From NCBI RefSeq assembly GCF_013705725.1, contig NZ_CP055481.1, forward strand, positions 2,604,001 through 2,668,000: a stretch of DNA of 64,000 nt. Direction: 5' to 3'. The DNA is from Klebsiella sp. RHBSTW-00484 (lineage in GTDB: Bacteria; Pseudomonadota; Gammaproteobacteria; Enterobacterales; Enterobacteriaceae). Positions 20,023-29,322 of this stretch are shown piece by piece (within the stretch, counting starts at the first letter, position 1; each line of letters begins with the position of its first letter). Below the pieces are notes generated by a model that was not told the DNA's origin, did not search any database, and saw nothing but the letters and a program-made list of their open reading frames with translations. The position numbers were made by a program, and so were the translations under genes.

Positions 20023-20128
20023 AAAAAAATGCCCATCGTGGGAGATGGGCAAAGACTACACACAGCAATTCGTTGTTTCACTCAGGGGATTTCCATGCTT
20101 ATAAATCAATGTGTTGATTCATAACCGT
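20023..20128 (-). ncRNA. rprA: RprA small regulatory RNA
   Basis: 106 nt. On the minus strand it starts ACGGTTATGAATCAAC and keeps the segments I recall from E. coli RprA: ATTGATTTATAAGCATGG, the CCCCTGAGTGAAACAACG stretch, TGCTGTGTGTAGTC, and the terminator hairpin GCCCATCTCCCACGATGGGC followed by a T-run. RprA is an Hfq-dependent RNA that activates rpoS translation and represses csgD. It lies between ydiK and a glycosidase gene whose end it nearly touches. A TATTAG -10 element lies at about 20132-20137. Confidence 0.95.
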
Positions 20129-20163
20129 GAGCTAATAGTAGGCACAGAGATTTTTTGCGTCGA

Positions 20164-20177
20164 TCGGATTCCTCTCA
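20164..20177 (-). promoter_or_regulatory. RcsB box of rprA
   Basis: On the minus strand TGAGAGGAATCCGA, 36-49 bases upstream of the RprA 5' end, resembles the E. coli rprA RcsB box. It indicates activation by the Rcs envelope-stress phosphorelay. Confidence 0.75.
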
Positions 20178-20284
20178 ATAGTTAAATTGAGGTAAAGAAT
20201 CTGCGAGGTAAATGTGTCAAATAGCTTGAGGGAAGGGGATTGCTGTGTGCGATGTATCAGTTTTATTTAAGTTTAAGCGGTATT

Positions 20285-20385
20285 GCCCGGTGGCGGCTAG
20301 CGCCTTACCGGGCCTACGAAAAATGCGTAATTTTGTTGATATTATGGATTTTGTAGGCCGGACAAGGCGTTAGCCGCCGTCCGGC
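20285..20385. repeat. BIME: two inverted REP units between rprA and ydiK
   Basis: REP 1 (20285-20317, GCCCGGTGGCGGC followed by TAGCGCCTTACCGGGC) and REP 2 (20353-20385, GGCCGGACAAGGCGTTAGCC then GCCGTCCGGC) lie head to head around a 35-nt AT-rich spacer. Standard enterobacterial REP/BIME form. The rest of the 20129-20433 gap holds the RcsB box and no gene. Confidence 0.85.
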
Positions 20386-20433
20386 AAGAATACGAGCACA
20401 ATATTTAAAGGCGAGTCTCCCCGCCTTTTCGCT

Positions 20434-21555
20434 TTATTTATCCAGTGGAATTCGGTTATTCAGCTCACTGAGCTCTTCCAGCACCAGATCGGGGTCTTTC
20501 GGCGGCGGTGGCGCCTCGTTGACCCATGCATCGTACAGACGCCAGGAGACGGCCAGCAGCACCGGGCCAATAAACAGGCCAATCATACCAAACGCCACCA
20601 GACCACCGATAACGCCGGACAGGATGAGAATCATCGGCAGGTCTGCGCCCATCCGAATCAGCATTGGGCGGATAAAGTTATCCATCGTGCCCACCACGCA
20701 GCTCCATACCAGCAGTACGGTGCCCCAGGTGGTATCCCCGGTCCAGTACAGCCAGATAATTGACGGCACCAGAACCAGCAATGGCCCCACTTGCACCAGA
20801 CAGGTGAAAATCATCACCACGGTGAGCAGCGCGGCGTAGGGCACGCCGCTGATGGCAAGACCGATACCGCCCAAAACCGCCTGAACCAGCGCGGTCACCA
20901 CCACTCCCAGCGCCACGGCACGGATCGCCTGCCCGGCGAGGATCACCGCCGCATCGCCGCGTTTTGCCGCCAGACGAGTAGCAAAGTGGCGGAATCCATA
21001 GGCCACCTGTTCGCCGCGCCAGTACAACAGGGCGCTAAACAGCAGCATCAGGCCGCAATAAACCAACAGCTTGCCGATATGCGCCGCCTGGCCGACAAAC
21101 CAGGTGGTGGTGGTGCCAAGGTAGGGACGAATTTTGGTCATAATTGCCGTTCCCCCCATCTCCAGCAAATTATGCCAGCCGGTATACAGCTTATCGCCAA
21201 TCAGCGGAATACTATTCAGCCACGCCAGATCGGGCGGGGTAAAGTTGCCGCTGGTGACCACTTTAATAAGCGGCGCGCTGTTATCCACCAGGCTGTTGAC
21301 CAGCAGTGCGATAGGGATAACGAACAGTAAAAAGAGCAGCAGCGTCATGACCAGCACGGCCAGAGAGCGTTTGCCAAAAAGCAGGCGCTGCAGGCGCAAA
21401 AGTACTGGCCAGGTGGCGATAACCACAGTGCCGGCCCAGGCAAATGACAGGATAAATGGCTGCACAACCCACAGGCAGGAAATAATAATCAGGGACAAAA
21501 ACAGCACCGACAGCAGAACTTGCGGTATGTCCCGGGGCTGATTGGGGTTAATCAT
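20434..21555 (-). CDS. ydiK: AI-2E-family transporter YdiK
   Basis: 373 aa membrane protein with about eight hydrophobic segments. Family motifs: VLPRSLIIIS-type first helix region, IILSGVIGGLVAFGMIGLFIGPVLLAVSWRLYDAW near the C-terminus, and NFIRPMLIRMGADLPM. The AI-2E/PerM family includes autoinducer-2 exporters and Na+/H+ antiporters; YdiK's own substrate is not established. Position next to rprA and divergent from ydiJ matches E. coli. Confidence 0.93.
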   Translation of the reverse strand: MINPNQPRDIPQVLLSVLFLSLIIISCLWVVQPFILSFAWAGTVVIATWPVLLRLQRLLFGKRSLAVLVMTLLLFLLFVIPIALLVNSLVDNSAPLIKVVTSGNFTPPDLAWLNSIPLIGDKLYTGWHNLLEMGGTAIMTKIRPYLGTTTTWFVGQAAHIGKLLVYCGLMLLFSALLYWRGEQVAYGFRHFATRLAAKRGDAAVILAGQAIRAVALGVVVTALVQAVLGGIGLAISGVPYAALLTVVMIFTCLVQVGPLLVLVPSIIWLYWTGDTTWGTVLLVWSCVVGTMDNFIRPMLIRMGADLPMILILSGVIGGLVAFGMIGLFIGPVLLAVSWRLYDAWVNEAPPPPKDPDLVLEELSELNNRIPLDK

Positions 21556-21758
21556 AGTGAAATTTTACCTTTGCAGTCGCGTCAAAAGGCTGACGCAGCG
21601 TAATTCCATATACTGATAATAATATCAATAAGTTCGCGCGCCTGATTTTGCACTTAATTCTGGCGGGCGCATATGAAAAAAATGTGATAAAAAGTTGAGT
21701 GCACAACGCAAACGTTTAATCACTTACAACACAACATAGTCAGGCAGGGTCGAGCGTC

Positions 21759-24700
21759 ATGATCCCACAAATTTCTCAAGCGCCAGGTGTCGTTCAACTG
21801 GTGCTGAATTTTTTGCAGGTACTGGAGCAACAAGGTTTTACCGGTGATACCGCCACAAGTTATGCCGACAGGCTAACAATGGCGACTGATAACAGTGTAT
21901 ATCAACTGTTGCCGGATGCGATTTTATTCCCCCGTTCCACGGCAGACGTTGCTCTGCTGGCAAGAGTGGCGGCGGAAGAGCGTTTTAAAACGCTGATCTT
22001 TACGCCACGCGGCGGCGGCACCGGCACTAACGGGCAGGCGCTAAATGCGGGCATCATCGTCGATATGTCCCGCTACATGAACCGCATTATTGAAATCAAT
22101 CCTGAAGAGGGTTGGGTGCGGGTGGAAGCCGGGGTCATTAAAGACCAACTTAATCAATACATTAAACCCTACGGATACTTTTTTGCGCCGGAGCTGTCGA
22201 CCAGCAACCGCGCGACGCTTGGCGGGATGATCAATACCGATGCCTCCGGGCAGGGCTCGCTGGTCTATGGCAAAACCTCCGATCACGTTCTCGGCGTGCG
22301 TTCGGTGCTGATCGGCGGTGATATTCTTGATACCCAGCAGATTCCCGTGGCGCTGGCGGAAACCCTGAGCGCTGAACAGTCGGCAATCGGGCGTATTTAC
22401 CGTACGGTTTATCAGCGCTGTAAAGCCCAACGGCAGCTGGTTATCGATAAATTCCCCCAACTTAACCGCTTCCTGACCGGGTACGATCTGCGCCACGTCT
22501 TTAATGACGAGATGAGCGAATTCGATCTGACCCGCATTCTGACGGGTTCAGAAGGGACGCTGGCGTTTATCACCGAGGCGCGGCTGGATATCACCCGTCT
22601 GCCGAAAGTGCGCCGTCTGGTTAATATTAAATACGATTCGTTTAACTCAGCGCTGCGCAACGCGCCGTTTATGGTTGAGGCGAAGGCGCTATCGGTGGAA
22701 ACCGTCGATTCGAAAGTGCTCAATCTGGCGCGGGAAGATATTGTCTGGCACTCGGTCAGCGAACTGATCGCCGATGTCCCGGATAAAGAGATGCTGGGCT
22801 TGAATATCGTCGAATTTGCCGGTGATGACGCTGAACTGATTGACTGCCAGGTGACGACGTTGTGTCAGCGTCTGGATGAGTTGATTTCGCGTAACGAAGC
22901 GGGCGTCATCGGCTGGCAGGTTTGTAATGAACTCGACGGCGTGGAGCGCATTTATGCGATGCGTAAAAAAGCGGTCGGGCTGCTGGGGAACGCCAAAGGG
23001 GCGGCCAAACCGATACCTTTCGCCGAAGATACCTGCGTGCCGCCGGAACATCTGGCGGACTATATTGTTGAATTCCGCGCGCTGCTTGACGGTCATGGCC
23101 TGAGCTACGGCATGTTTGGCCATGTCGATGCTGGCGTACTGCACGTGCGCCCGGCGCTGGATATGTGCGACCCGCAGCAAGAGATGCTGATGAAGCGCAT
23201 CTCTGACGAGGTGGTGGCGTTAACCTCCAGGTACGGCGGTCTACTGTGGGGGGAACACGGCAAGGGGTTCCGCGCCGAGTACAGCCCGGCATTCTTTGGT
23301 GAAGAGCTGTTTAGCGAATTGCGCAAGATTAAAGCCGCGTTTGACCCGGACAACCGCCTTAATCCCGGGAAAATCTGCCCACCGGAGGGCGTTGATGCGC
23401 CGATGATGAAAGTGGATGCAGTTAAGCGCGGTACTTTCGACAGGCAGATCCCTATCGCGGTGCGCAGCTCGTGGCGTGGTGCAATGGAGTGCAACGGCAA
23501 CGGCCTGTGCTTCAACTTCGATGCCAAAAGTCCGATGTGTCCTTCGATGAAGGTCAGCAACCACCGTATCCATTCGCCGAAAGGTCGGGCGACGCTGGTG
23601 CGCGAGTGGCTACGTCTGCTGGCGGATCGCGGTATCGATCCTAACCAACTGGAAAACGATCTGCCGGAAAAACGTGCCAGCCTGCGGACCCTGGTCGAAC
23701 GCACCCGCAACAGCTGGCATGCGCGCAAAGGAGAGTACGATTTCTCGCATGAGGTTAAAGAGGCAATGTCCGGCTGTCTGGCCTGTAAAGCCTGCTCGAC
23801 CCAGTGCCCGATAAAAATCGACGTCCCGGAGTTCCGTTCGCGCTTCCTGCAGCTCTATCACAGCCGTTACCTGCGCCCGGTTCGCGATCATCTGGTGGCA
23901 ACGGTTGAATCCTATGCGCCGCTGATGGCGCATGCGCCGAAGACTTTTAACTTCTTTATTAACCAGCCGTGGATACGCAAGCTGTCGGAAAAGCATATCG
24001 GCATGGTGGATTTACCGCTGCTCTCGACGCCCTCGCTGAAACAGCAGATGGTCGGCCATCGCTCGGTAAATACGACGCTGGAACAGCTGGAAGGACTGAG
24101 CGCCGAGCAGAAAGCGAAGATGGTGCTGGTGGTCCAGGATCCGTTTACCAGTTATTACGATGCGCAGGTGGTGGCCGATTTTGTCCGTCTGGTCGAAAAG
24201 GTCGGTTATCAGCCGGTACTGCTGCCGTTCTCGCCAAACGGCAAGGCGCAGCATATTAAGGGTTTCCTGACGCGCTTCGCGCGCACCGCGCAGAAAACTG
24301 CCGATTTCCTCAACCGCGTGGCTCAGCTAGGCATGCCAATGGTCGGTGTCGATCCGGCGCTGGTGCTCTGCTATCGCGATGAATACAACCAGGTGCTGGG
24401 CGATAAACGCGGTGATTTTCGCGTGATGCTGGTGCATGAGTGGCTGCCGCAGGCGCTGGCGGAAACCGCCGTACAGGATAACGGCGGCGAGTCATGGTAT
24501 CTGTTTGGCCACTGTACCGAGGTGACGGCGCTTCCCGCGTCGACCAAACAGTGGGCGGATATTTTCGCGCGCTTCGGTGCGAAGCTGGAAAACGTTAATG
24601 TCGGCTGCTGCGGCATGGCTGGGACTTACGGTCATGAAGTGAAGAATCACGCCAACTCGCTGGCCATCTACGCGCTTTCCTGGCAGCAGGCAATGCAGCG

Positions 24701-24815
24701 TCTACCGCGTAACCGCTGTCTGGTTACCGGCTATTCGTGCCGTAGCCAGGTGAAGCGTATTGAAGGTAGCGGTGTCCGTCACCCGCTGCAGGCGTTACTG
24801 GAGATTATTGGATGA
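21759..24815 (+). CDS. ydiJ: FAD-linked, Fe-S D-2-hydroxyglutarate dehydrogenase YdiJ
   Basis: 1018 aa, identical in length to E. coli YdiJ. N-terminal FAD-binding PCMH domain (PRGGGTGTNGQAL, LSTSNRATLGGMINTDASGQGS, DHVLGVRS), FAD-oxidase C domain ending NRLNPGKICPPEG, a 4Fe-4S ferredoxin motif CLACKACSTQCPIKID, and a C-terminal CCG-type domain (GCCGMAGTYGHE). It oxidises D-2-hydroxyglutarate, a by-product of serine synthesis, in other bacteria. It overlaps the menI start by 4 bp (ATGA), so the two are coupled. Confidence 0.95.
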   Translation: MIPQISQAPGVVQLVLNFLQVLEQQGFTGDTATSYADRLTMATDNSVYQLLPDAILFPRSTADVALLARVAAEERFKTLIFTPRGGGTGTNGQALNAGIIVDMSRYMNRIIEINPEEGWVRVEAGVIKDQLNQYIKPYGYFFAPELSTSNRATLGGMINTDASGQGSLVYGKTSDHVLGVRSVLIGGDILDTQQIPVALAETLSAEQSAIGRIYRTVYQRCKAQRQLVIDKFPQLNRFLTGYDLRHVFNDEMSEFDLTRILTGSEGTLAFITEARLDITRLPKVRRLVNIKYDSFNSALRNAPFMVEAKALSVETVDSKVLNLAREDIVWHSVSELIADVPDKEMLGLNIVEFAGDDAELIDCQVTTLCQRLDELISRNEAGVIGWQVCNELDGVERIYAMRKKAVGLLGNAKGAAKPIPFAEDTCVPPEHLADYIVEFRALLDGHGLSYGMFGHVDAGVLHVRPALDMCDPQQEMLMKRISDEVVALTSRYGGLLWGEHGKGFRAEYSPAFFGEELFSELRKIKAAFDPDNRLNPGKICPPEGVDAPMMKVDAVKRGTFDRQIPIAVRSSWRGAMECNGNGLCFNFDAKSPMCPSMKVSNHRIHSPKGRATLVREWLRLLADRGIDPNQLENDLPEKRASLRTLVERTRNSWHARKGEYDFSHEVKEAMSGCLACKACSTQCPIKIDVPEFRSRFLQLYHSRYLRPVRDHLVATVESYAPLMAHAPKTFNFFINQPWIRKLSEKHIGMVDLPLLSTPSLKQQMVGHRSVNTTLEQLEGLSAEQKAKMVLVVQDPFTSYYDAQVVADFVRLVEKVGYQPVLLPFSPNGKAQHIKGFLTRFARTAQKTADFLNRVAQLGMPMVGVDPALVLCYRDEYNQVLGDKRGDFRVMLVHEWLPQALAETAVQDNGGESWYLFGHCTEVTALPASTKQWADIFARFGAKLENVNVGCCGMAGTYGHEVKNHANSLAIYALSWQQAMQRLPRNRCLVTGYSCRSQVKRIEGSGVRHPLQALLEIIG

Positions 24816-25222
24816 TTTGGAAACGTCAAAGCACGCTGGAACAGCTGAACGCGATGGGTGACGGCAATATGGTCGGCCTGCTGGATATTCAGTTTGAAGC
24901 GATTACCGATGACTCGCTCGAGGCGACGATGCCGGTAGACGGTCGCACCCATCAGCCTTTTGGGCTACTGCACGGCGGTGCATCGGTGGTATTAGCCGAA
25001 ACGTTAGGCTCGGTGGCCGGCTATTTGTGTAGCGAAGGAGAGCAGAAAGTGGTGGGGCTGGAGGTCAATGCCAACCATATTCGTTCGGTGCGCAGCGGCA
25101 GAGTTCGCGGCGTGTGCCGGGCGCTGCACGTTGGCTCTCGCCACCAGGTCTGGCAAATCGAAATCTCTGATGAGCAGGGGCGTCTTTGCTGCTCTTCGCG
25201 GCTCACCACGGCAGTGATATAA
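24812..25222 (+). CDS. menI: 1,4-dihydroxy-2-naphthoyl-CoA hydrolase MenI
   Basis: 136 aa hotdog-fold thioesterase. The signature HQPFGLLHGGASVVLAETLGSVAG carries the catalytic Glu63, and VVGLEVNANHIRSVRSG is the second conserved strand. MenI releases CoA from DHNA-CoA in menaquinone synthesis. It overlaps ydiJ by four bases, as in E. coli. Confidence 0.95.
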   Translation: MIWKRQSTLEQLNAMGDGNMVGLLDIQFEAITDDSLEATMPVDGRTHQPFGLLHGGASVVLAETLGSVAGYLCSEGEQKVVGLEVNANHIRSVRSGRVRGVCRALHVGSRHQVWQIEISDEQGRLCCSSRLTTAVI

Positions 25223-25227
25223 GATAA

Positions 25228-25252
25228 TCAGGGGGGAGCATTTCCCCCCTGA
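25228..25252. terminator. Bidirectional hairpin between menI and a DUF1508 gene
   Basis: TCAGGGGGGA (25228-25237) and TCCCCCCTGA (25243-25252) form a perfect 10-bp GC-rich stem between convergent genes. There is no T-run. Confidence 0.6.
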
Positions 25253-25255
25253 ACT

Positions 25256-25444
25256 TTACTGCGTCTCGTCTTTAATGATTTCACTTGCGCCATTCTTCTG
25301 CACTGAAGCAATCCCCTTTTTCGCAGCCTCTTTCGAGGAGTACATTTCACTGGAGGCAATCGTTTCGTGATTGTCCGCTTTTAGCACAAAATACCAAGGT
25401 TGAGAGACGTTCTTTTCCGATTTTTTAATGACGTAATAGCCCAT
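25256..25444 (-). CDS. Small DUF1508 (YegP-like) protein
   Basis: 62 aa, one copy of the DUF1508 unit: PWYFVLKADNHETIASSEMYSSKEAAKKGIASVQKNG in overlapping parts. YegP-type proteins usually hold two such units; single-unit versions are common in enterobacteria. Function unknown. Convergent with menI. E. coli has ydiH in this interval, but this protein does not resemble it. AGGGAG lies upstream of the start. Confidence 0.85.
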   Translation of the reverse strand: MGYYVIKKSEKNVSQPWYFVLKADNHETIASSEMYSSKEAAKKGIASVQKNGASEIIKDETQ

Positions 25445-25609
25445 TCTTCACTCCCTATATGAGTTACCCACGCCATAATCTGTAGACCATCATCTCTCAT
25501 ATGACAAGTATTCACATGATAAATATAAAATCATAAAAACTTCGTAATATATATGCTAATATTTTAGATACGAAAGATTTACAAGGTAACAAAGAGGACG
25601 GAGTTAGCT

Positions 25610-25858
25610 ATGGGTATCATTTCCTGGATTATTTTTGGGCTTATTGCCGGTATTTTAGCCAAGTGGATTATGCCGGGGAAAGACGGCGGTGGTTTTATCG
25701 TTACCGTAATTCTCGGTGTCATCGGTGCTGTAGTCGGTGGCTGGATCAGCACCTTCTTCGGTTTTGGCAAGGTGGACGGGTTTAATTTTGGTAGCTTTAT
25801 CGTGGCGGTAATCGGTGCGCTGGTTGTACTGTTTATCTACAGGAAGATTAAGAGCTAA
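25610..25858 (+). CDS. GlsB/YeaQ/YmgE-family small membrane protein
   Basis: 82 aa with three hydrophobic segments and the family pattern GLIAGILAKWIMPGKDGGG, then a Gly/Val-rich helix (VILGVIGAVVGGWIS) and a C-terminal helix ending FIYRKIKS. These transglycosylase-associated proteins are stress-linked inner-membrane proteins without an assigned activity; many belong to the RpoS or envelope stress regulon. AGAGGACGGAG lies upstream of the ATG. A strong terminator follows. Confidence 0.85.
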   Translation: MGIISWIIFGLIAGILAKWIMPGKDGGGFIVTVILGVIGAVVGGWISTFFGFGKVDGFNFGSFIVAVIGALVVLFIYRKIKS

Positions 25859-25890
25859 TACTCGCCCCGCATACATTGAGTTTTAAAATG

Positions 25891-25925
25891 AAAAGGCTGC
25901 CGCCATTGTCGGCAGCCTTTTTAAT
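25891..25925 (+). terminator. Rho-independent terminator after the GlsB-like gene
   Basis: AAAAGGCTGCCG (25891-25902) and CGGCAGCCTTTT (25910-25921) form a perfect 12-bp stem with a 7-nt loop and trailing T residues. Confidence 0.9.
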
Positions 25926-26691
25926 TGCTGAAAATAACCTGATCGCGCTTTTCAGTGCCGATAAATCTATGGTGTCACGGTGGGCGAATCCTACGAGTTT
26001 CTTTATTTCGTAACGAGTGTGAAGGCCTTGCCGATGACGGCGAGGCTCACGGATTTATAGGGGGGAAGAGGTTAATCGAGCAAAACGCTTATAATTAACA
26101 ATACGACCATACACATCGACATTACATCTGTTTCTATATCCATAATCCAGTACTACATACGTTCCTGATAAGTCAGCATTGTGACATTGCGTTTAAAGAT
26201 GAAGAAAATTTAGCAGCTCATTTTACACGAGCTAGCTTTTGGCAAATAAATCTTTATTTCTGTGAAACAGGAGTACTTATAATGAAAATGAATAGAATCT
26301 ATTGCATGAATGTATTTGCTTTGAATTAGTATGAGAATTGTTCGTTTTTCGCCCACTCACTGCGAGTCGAGCATTGGGGGTTAAGCAGCTGATTTGACTC
26401 ATCGGGGTAATCAGCAGAACGACTCTTTTTCTATTTCAAAAATCGGTATTTTCGATGCATCTTTTCCATTGCGCCTCAGCACTCCGCCTGCTAATAAATA
26501 ACTTATTATTTTTCAATCTATTAAAACAAAAAATGATGGGCTGAAAACGCGGGGAACAGGGTCTATGCTTATAAAAAGTACAAAAAAAGAGCCTGATGAA
26601 GGAATACCCCTTCTCCAGATGGGTTGAAGTGATAATCATTATCACTAACATAGCGATATGCCCTGATGGCGTCAACCTATGAGGTAGAGCG
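25926..26691. other. Long gene-poor region upstream of sufA
   Basis: About 770 bp, AT-rich from 26090. I see no credible gene. It holds an imperfect hairpin at 26019-26050 (GCCTTGCCG facing CGGCGAGGC) and, at the right end, the suf promoter region with a Fur box. E. coli has the small RNA RydB in this interval; I could not recognise it here by sequence. Confidence 0.5.
26625..26643 (+). promoter_or_regulatory. Fur box upstream of the suf operon
   Basis: TGAAGTGATAATCATTATC matches the Fur consensus at 15 of 19 positions with a perfect ATAATCATTATC core. It lies 49-67 bp before sufA and agrees with Fur repression of suf in E. coli. IscR and OxyR sites are expected but were not located with confidence. 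Confidence 0.8.
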
Positions 26692-27069
26692 ATGGAATCA
26701 CATGCAGGAACATTTAATCCCGACGATTTTAGCTGGCGCGGGCTGGTGATGACCCCAGCCGCCGCTGCTCATATTCGCGATCTGGTCCGTAAGCAGCCCG
26801 AAATGCAGGGGCTGCGTTTAGGCGTAAAAACCAGCGGTTGCGCTGGTTTTGGTTACGTTCTCGAACTTATCGCCGAACCGGCGAAAGACGATCTGCTGTT
26901 TGAGCTTGACGGTGCAAAGCTGTGGGCGCCGCTGCAGGCCATGCCGTTTATCGATGGTACCGAGCTCGATTACGTTCGCGAAGGCTTAAATCAGATCTTT
27001 AAATTTCATAATCCAAAAGCCCAGCACGAATGTGGCTGTGGTGAAAGTTTTGGCGTTCAGGCGGAGTAA
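26692..27069 (+). CDS. sufA: Fe-S cluster assembly A-type carrier SufA
   Basis: 125 aa A-type carrier. The three ligand cysteines are present in [10 protein letters not shown] and the C-terminal [11 protein letters not shown]. SufA accepts Fe-S clusters from the SufBCD scaffold and passes them to apoproteins. First gene of the sufABCDSE operon, used under iron limitation and oxidative stress; the stop of sufA is 2 bp from sufB. Confidence 0.97.
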   Translation: MESHAGTFNPDDFSWRGLVMTPAAAAHIRDLVRKQPEMQGLRLGVKTSGCAGFGYVLELIAEPAKDDLLFELDGAKLWAPLQAMPFIDGTELDYVREGLNQIFKFHNPKAQHECGCGESFGVQAE

Positions 27070-27071
27070 CT

Positions 27072-28559
27072 ATGTCTCGTAATACTGAAGCAACTGACGA
27101 TGTCAAAACCTGGAGCGGCGGGCCACTCAACTATAAAGAAGGCTTTTTCACCCAGCTACAAACCGATGAGCTGGCAAAAGGCATAAATGAAGAGGTGGTT
27201 CGGGCGATTTCTGCACGCCGCAATGAGCCAGAATGGATGCTGGAGTTTCGTCTTAATGCGTTTAAAGCCTGGCAGGCGATGGAAGAACCGCATTGGCTGA
27301 AAGCGAACTACGACAAGCTGAACTATCAGGATTACAGCTATTACTCAGCGCCCTCCTGCGGCAACTGCGATGATACCTGCGCCTCCGAGCCTGGAGCCAC
27401 ACAGCAAACAGGCTCCAGCGCGTTTCTGACCAGCGAAGTGGAAGAGGCGTTTAACCTGCTCGGCGTACCGGTACGCGAAGGGCGAGAAGTGGCCGTCGAT
27501 GCCATTTTTGACTCAGTCTCGGTGGCGACCACCTACCGCGAAAAGCTGGCGGAGCAGGGGATTATTTTCTGTTCCTTCGGCGAGGCTATCCACGATCATC
27601 CGGAGCTGGTGAAAAAATATCTCGGCACCGTGGTGCCCGGCAATGACAACTTCTTTGCTGCCCTGAACGCGGCGGTCGCATCCGATGGCACCTTTATCTA
27701 CGTGCCGAAAGGCGTACGCTGCCCGATGGAGCTCTCGACCTACTTCCGCATTAACGCCGAGAAAACCGGCCAGTTCGAACGCACGATTCTGGTGGCCGAT
27801 GAAGGTAGCTACGTCAGCTATATTGAAGGCTGCTCGGCGCCGGTACGCGATAGCTACCAGCTGCACGCGGCGGTGGTCGAAGTTATTATTCATAAAGACG
27901 CCGAGGTGAAGTACTCCACGGTGCAAAACTGGTTCCCTGGCGACAACAATACTGGTGGGATCCTTAACTTCGTCACCAAGCGCGCCCTGTGCGAAGGCGA
28001 AAACAGCAAAATGTCGTGGACCCAGTCGGAAACCGGCTCGGCGATCACCTGGAAGTACCCGAGCTGCATTCTGCGCGGTGACAACTCCATCGGTGAATTC
28101 TTCTCGGTAGCGCTGACCAGCGGTCACCAGCAAGCGGATACCGGCACCAAAATGATCCATATCGGCAAAAACACGCGTTCGACGATTATCTCGAAGGGGA
28201 TTTCCGCCGGTCATAGTCAGAATAGTTATCGCGGCCTGGTGAAAATCATGCCGACGGCGACCAACGCGCGCAACTTTACCCAATGCGACTCTATGCTGAT
28301 TGGCCCGGATAGCGGGGCGCATACCTTCCCGTATGTGGAATGTCGCAACAACAGCGCTCAGTTAGAGCATGAAGCCACCACGTCGCGTATTGGCGAAGAC
28401 CAGTTGTTCTACTGTCTACAGCGCGGGATCAGCGAAGACGATGCGATTTCAATGATCGTCAATGGTTTCTGTAAGGACGTCTTCTCAGAGCTGCCGCTGG
28501 AATTTGCCGTTGAAGCGCAGAAATTGCTGGCGATTAGTCTTGAACACAGCGTCGGCTGA
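27072..28559 (+). CDS. sufB: Fe-S cluster scaffold subunit SufB
   Basis: 495 aa, the normal SufB length. Contains the N-terminal [14 protein letters not shown] cysteine cluster and the conserved beta-helix core, including [18 protein letters not shown], and the C-terminal [22 protein letters not shown]. SufB receives persulfide from SufE and with SufC2-SufD forms the scaffold where clusters are built. Directly after sufA, 16 bp before sufC. Confidence 0.97.
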   Translation: MSRNTEATDDVKTWSGGPLNYKEGFFTQLQTDELAKGINEEVVRAISARRNEPEWMLEFRLNAFKAWQAMEEPHWLKANYDKLNYQDYSYYSAPSCGNCDDTCASEPGATQQTGSSAFLTSEVEEAFNLLGVPVREGREVAVDAIFDSVSVATTYREKLAEQGIIFCSFGEAIHDHPELVKKYLGTVVPGNDNFFAALNAAVASDGTFIYVPKGVRCPMELSTYFRINAEKTGQFERTILVADEGSYVSYIEGCSAPVRDSYQLHAAVVEVIIHKDAEVKYSTVQNWFPGDNNTGGILNFVTKRALCEGENSKMSWTQSETGSAITWKYPSCILRGDNSIGEFFSVALTSGHQQADTGTKMIHIGKNTRSTIISKGISAGHSQNSYRGLVKIMPTATNARNFTQCDSMLIGPDSGAHTFPYVECRNNSAQLEHEATTSRIGEDQLFYCLQRGISEDDAISMIVNGFCKDVFSELPLEFAVEAQKLLAISLEHSVG

Positions 28560-28575
28560 TAACAAAGGAAATAAG

Positions 28576-29322
28576 ATGTTAAGTATTAAAAATTTGCAGG
28601 TCGCCGTTGAAGATAAAGAGATTCTGCGCGGACTGAATCTGGACGTTCGCCCTGGCGAAGTGCATGCGATTATGGGGCCAAATGGTTCCGGCAAGAGTAC
28701 GCTCTCGGCAACGCTCGCCGGGCGTGAAGACTATGAAGTCACCGGCGGCAGCGTGGAGTTTAAAGGCAAAGATCTGCTGGAGCTGGCCCCTGAAGATCGC
28801 GCGGGTGAAGGCATTTTTATGGCCTTCCAGTACCCGGTAGAGATCCCCGGCGTCAGCAATCAGTTTTTCCTGCAAACCGCGCTCAACGCTGTGCGCAGCT
28901 ATCGTGGTCAGGAGCAGCTCGACCGTTTTGATTTTCAGGACCTGATGGAAGAGAAAATTAAGCTGCTGAAGATGCCGGAAGATCTGCTGACCCGCTCGGT
29001 CAACGTCGGCTTCTCCGGCGGTGAAAAAAAACGCAACGATATTCTACAGATGGCGGTGCTGGAACCTGAACTGTGCATTCTGGATGAGTCGGATTCCGGG
29101 TTGGACATCGACGCCCTGAAGATAGTCTCTGACGGCGTCAACTCTCTGCGCGACGGCAAACGCTCATTTATTATCGTCACCCACTATCAGCGTATTCTCG
29201 ACTACATCAAGCCTGATTACGTCCACGTGCTGTACCAGGGACGGATTGTGAAATCCGGCGATTTTACTCTGGTCAAACAACTGGAGGAGCAGGGCTATGG
29301 CTGGCTTACCGAACAGCAGTAA
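28576..29322 (+). CDS. sufC: Fe-S cluster scaffold ATPase SufC
   Basis: 248 aa from MLSIKNLQVAVEDKEILRG with AAAGGAA upstream; the open frame extends into sufB but that part is not SufC. ABC-type ATPase: Walker A GPNGSGKST, signature FSGGEKKRNDI, Walker B LCILDESDSGLD. It drives conformational change of SufB-SufD during assembly; it is a soluble ABC ATPase, not a transporter. It overlaps sufD by 26 bp. Confidence 0.97.
   Translation: MLSIKNLQVAVEDKEILRGLNLDVRPGEVHAIMGPNGSGKSTLSATLAGREDYEVTGGSVEFKGKDLLELAPEDRAGEGIFMAFQYPVEIPGVSNQFFLQTALNAVRSYRGQEQLDRFDFQDLMEEKIKLLKMPEDLLTRSVNVGFSGGEKKRNDILQMAVLEPELCILDESDSGLDIDALKIVSDGVNSLRDGKRSFIIVTHYQRILDYIKPDYVHVLYQGRIVKSGDFTLVKQLEEQGYGWLTEQQ

Noticed and set aside
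26436..26675. 79-codon open frame antisense in the suf upstream region
   Set aside because: It covers the suf promoter and Fur box, with no ribosome site and no recognisable protein features.
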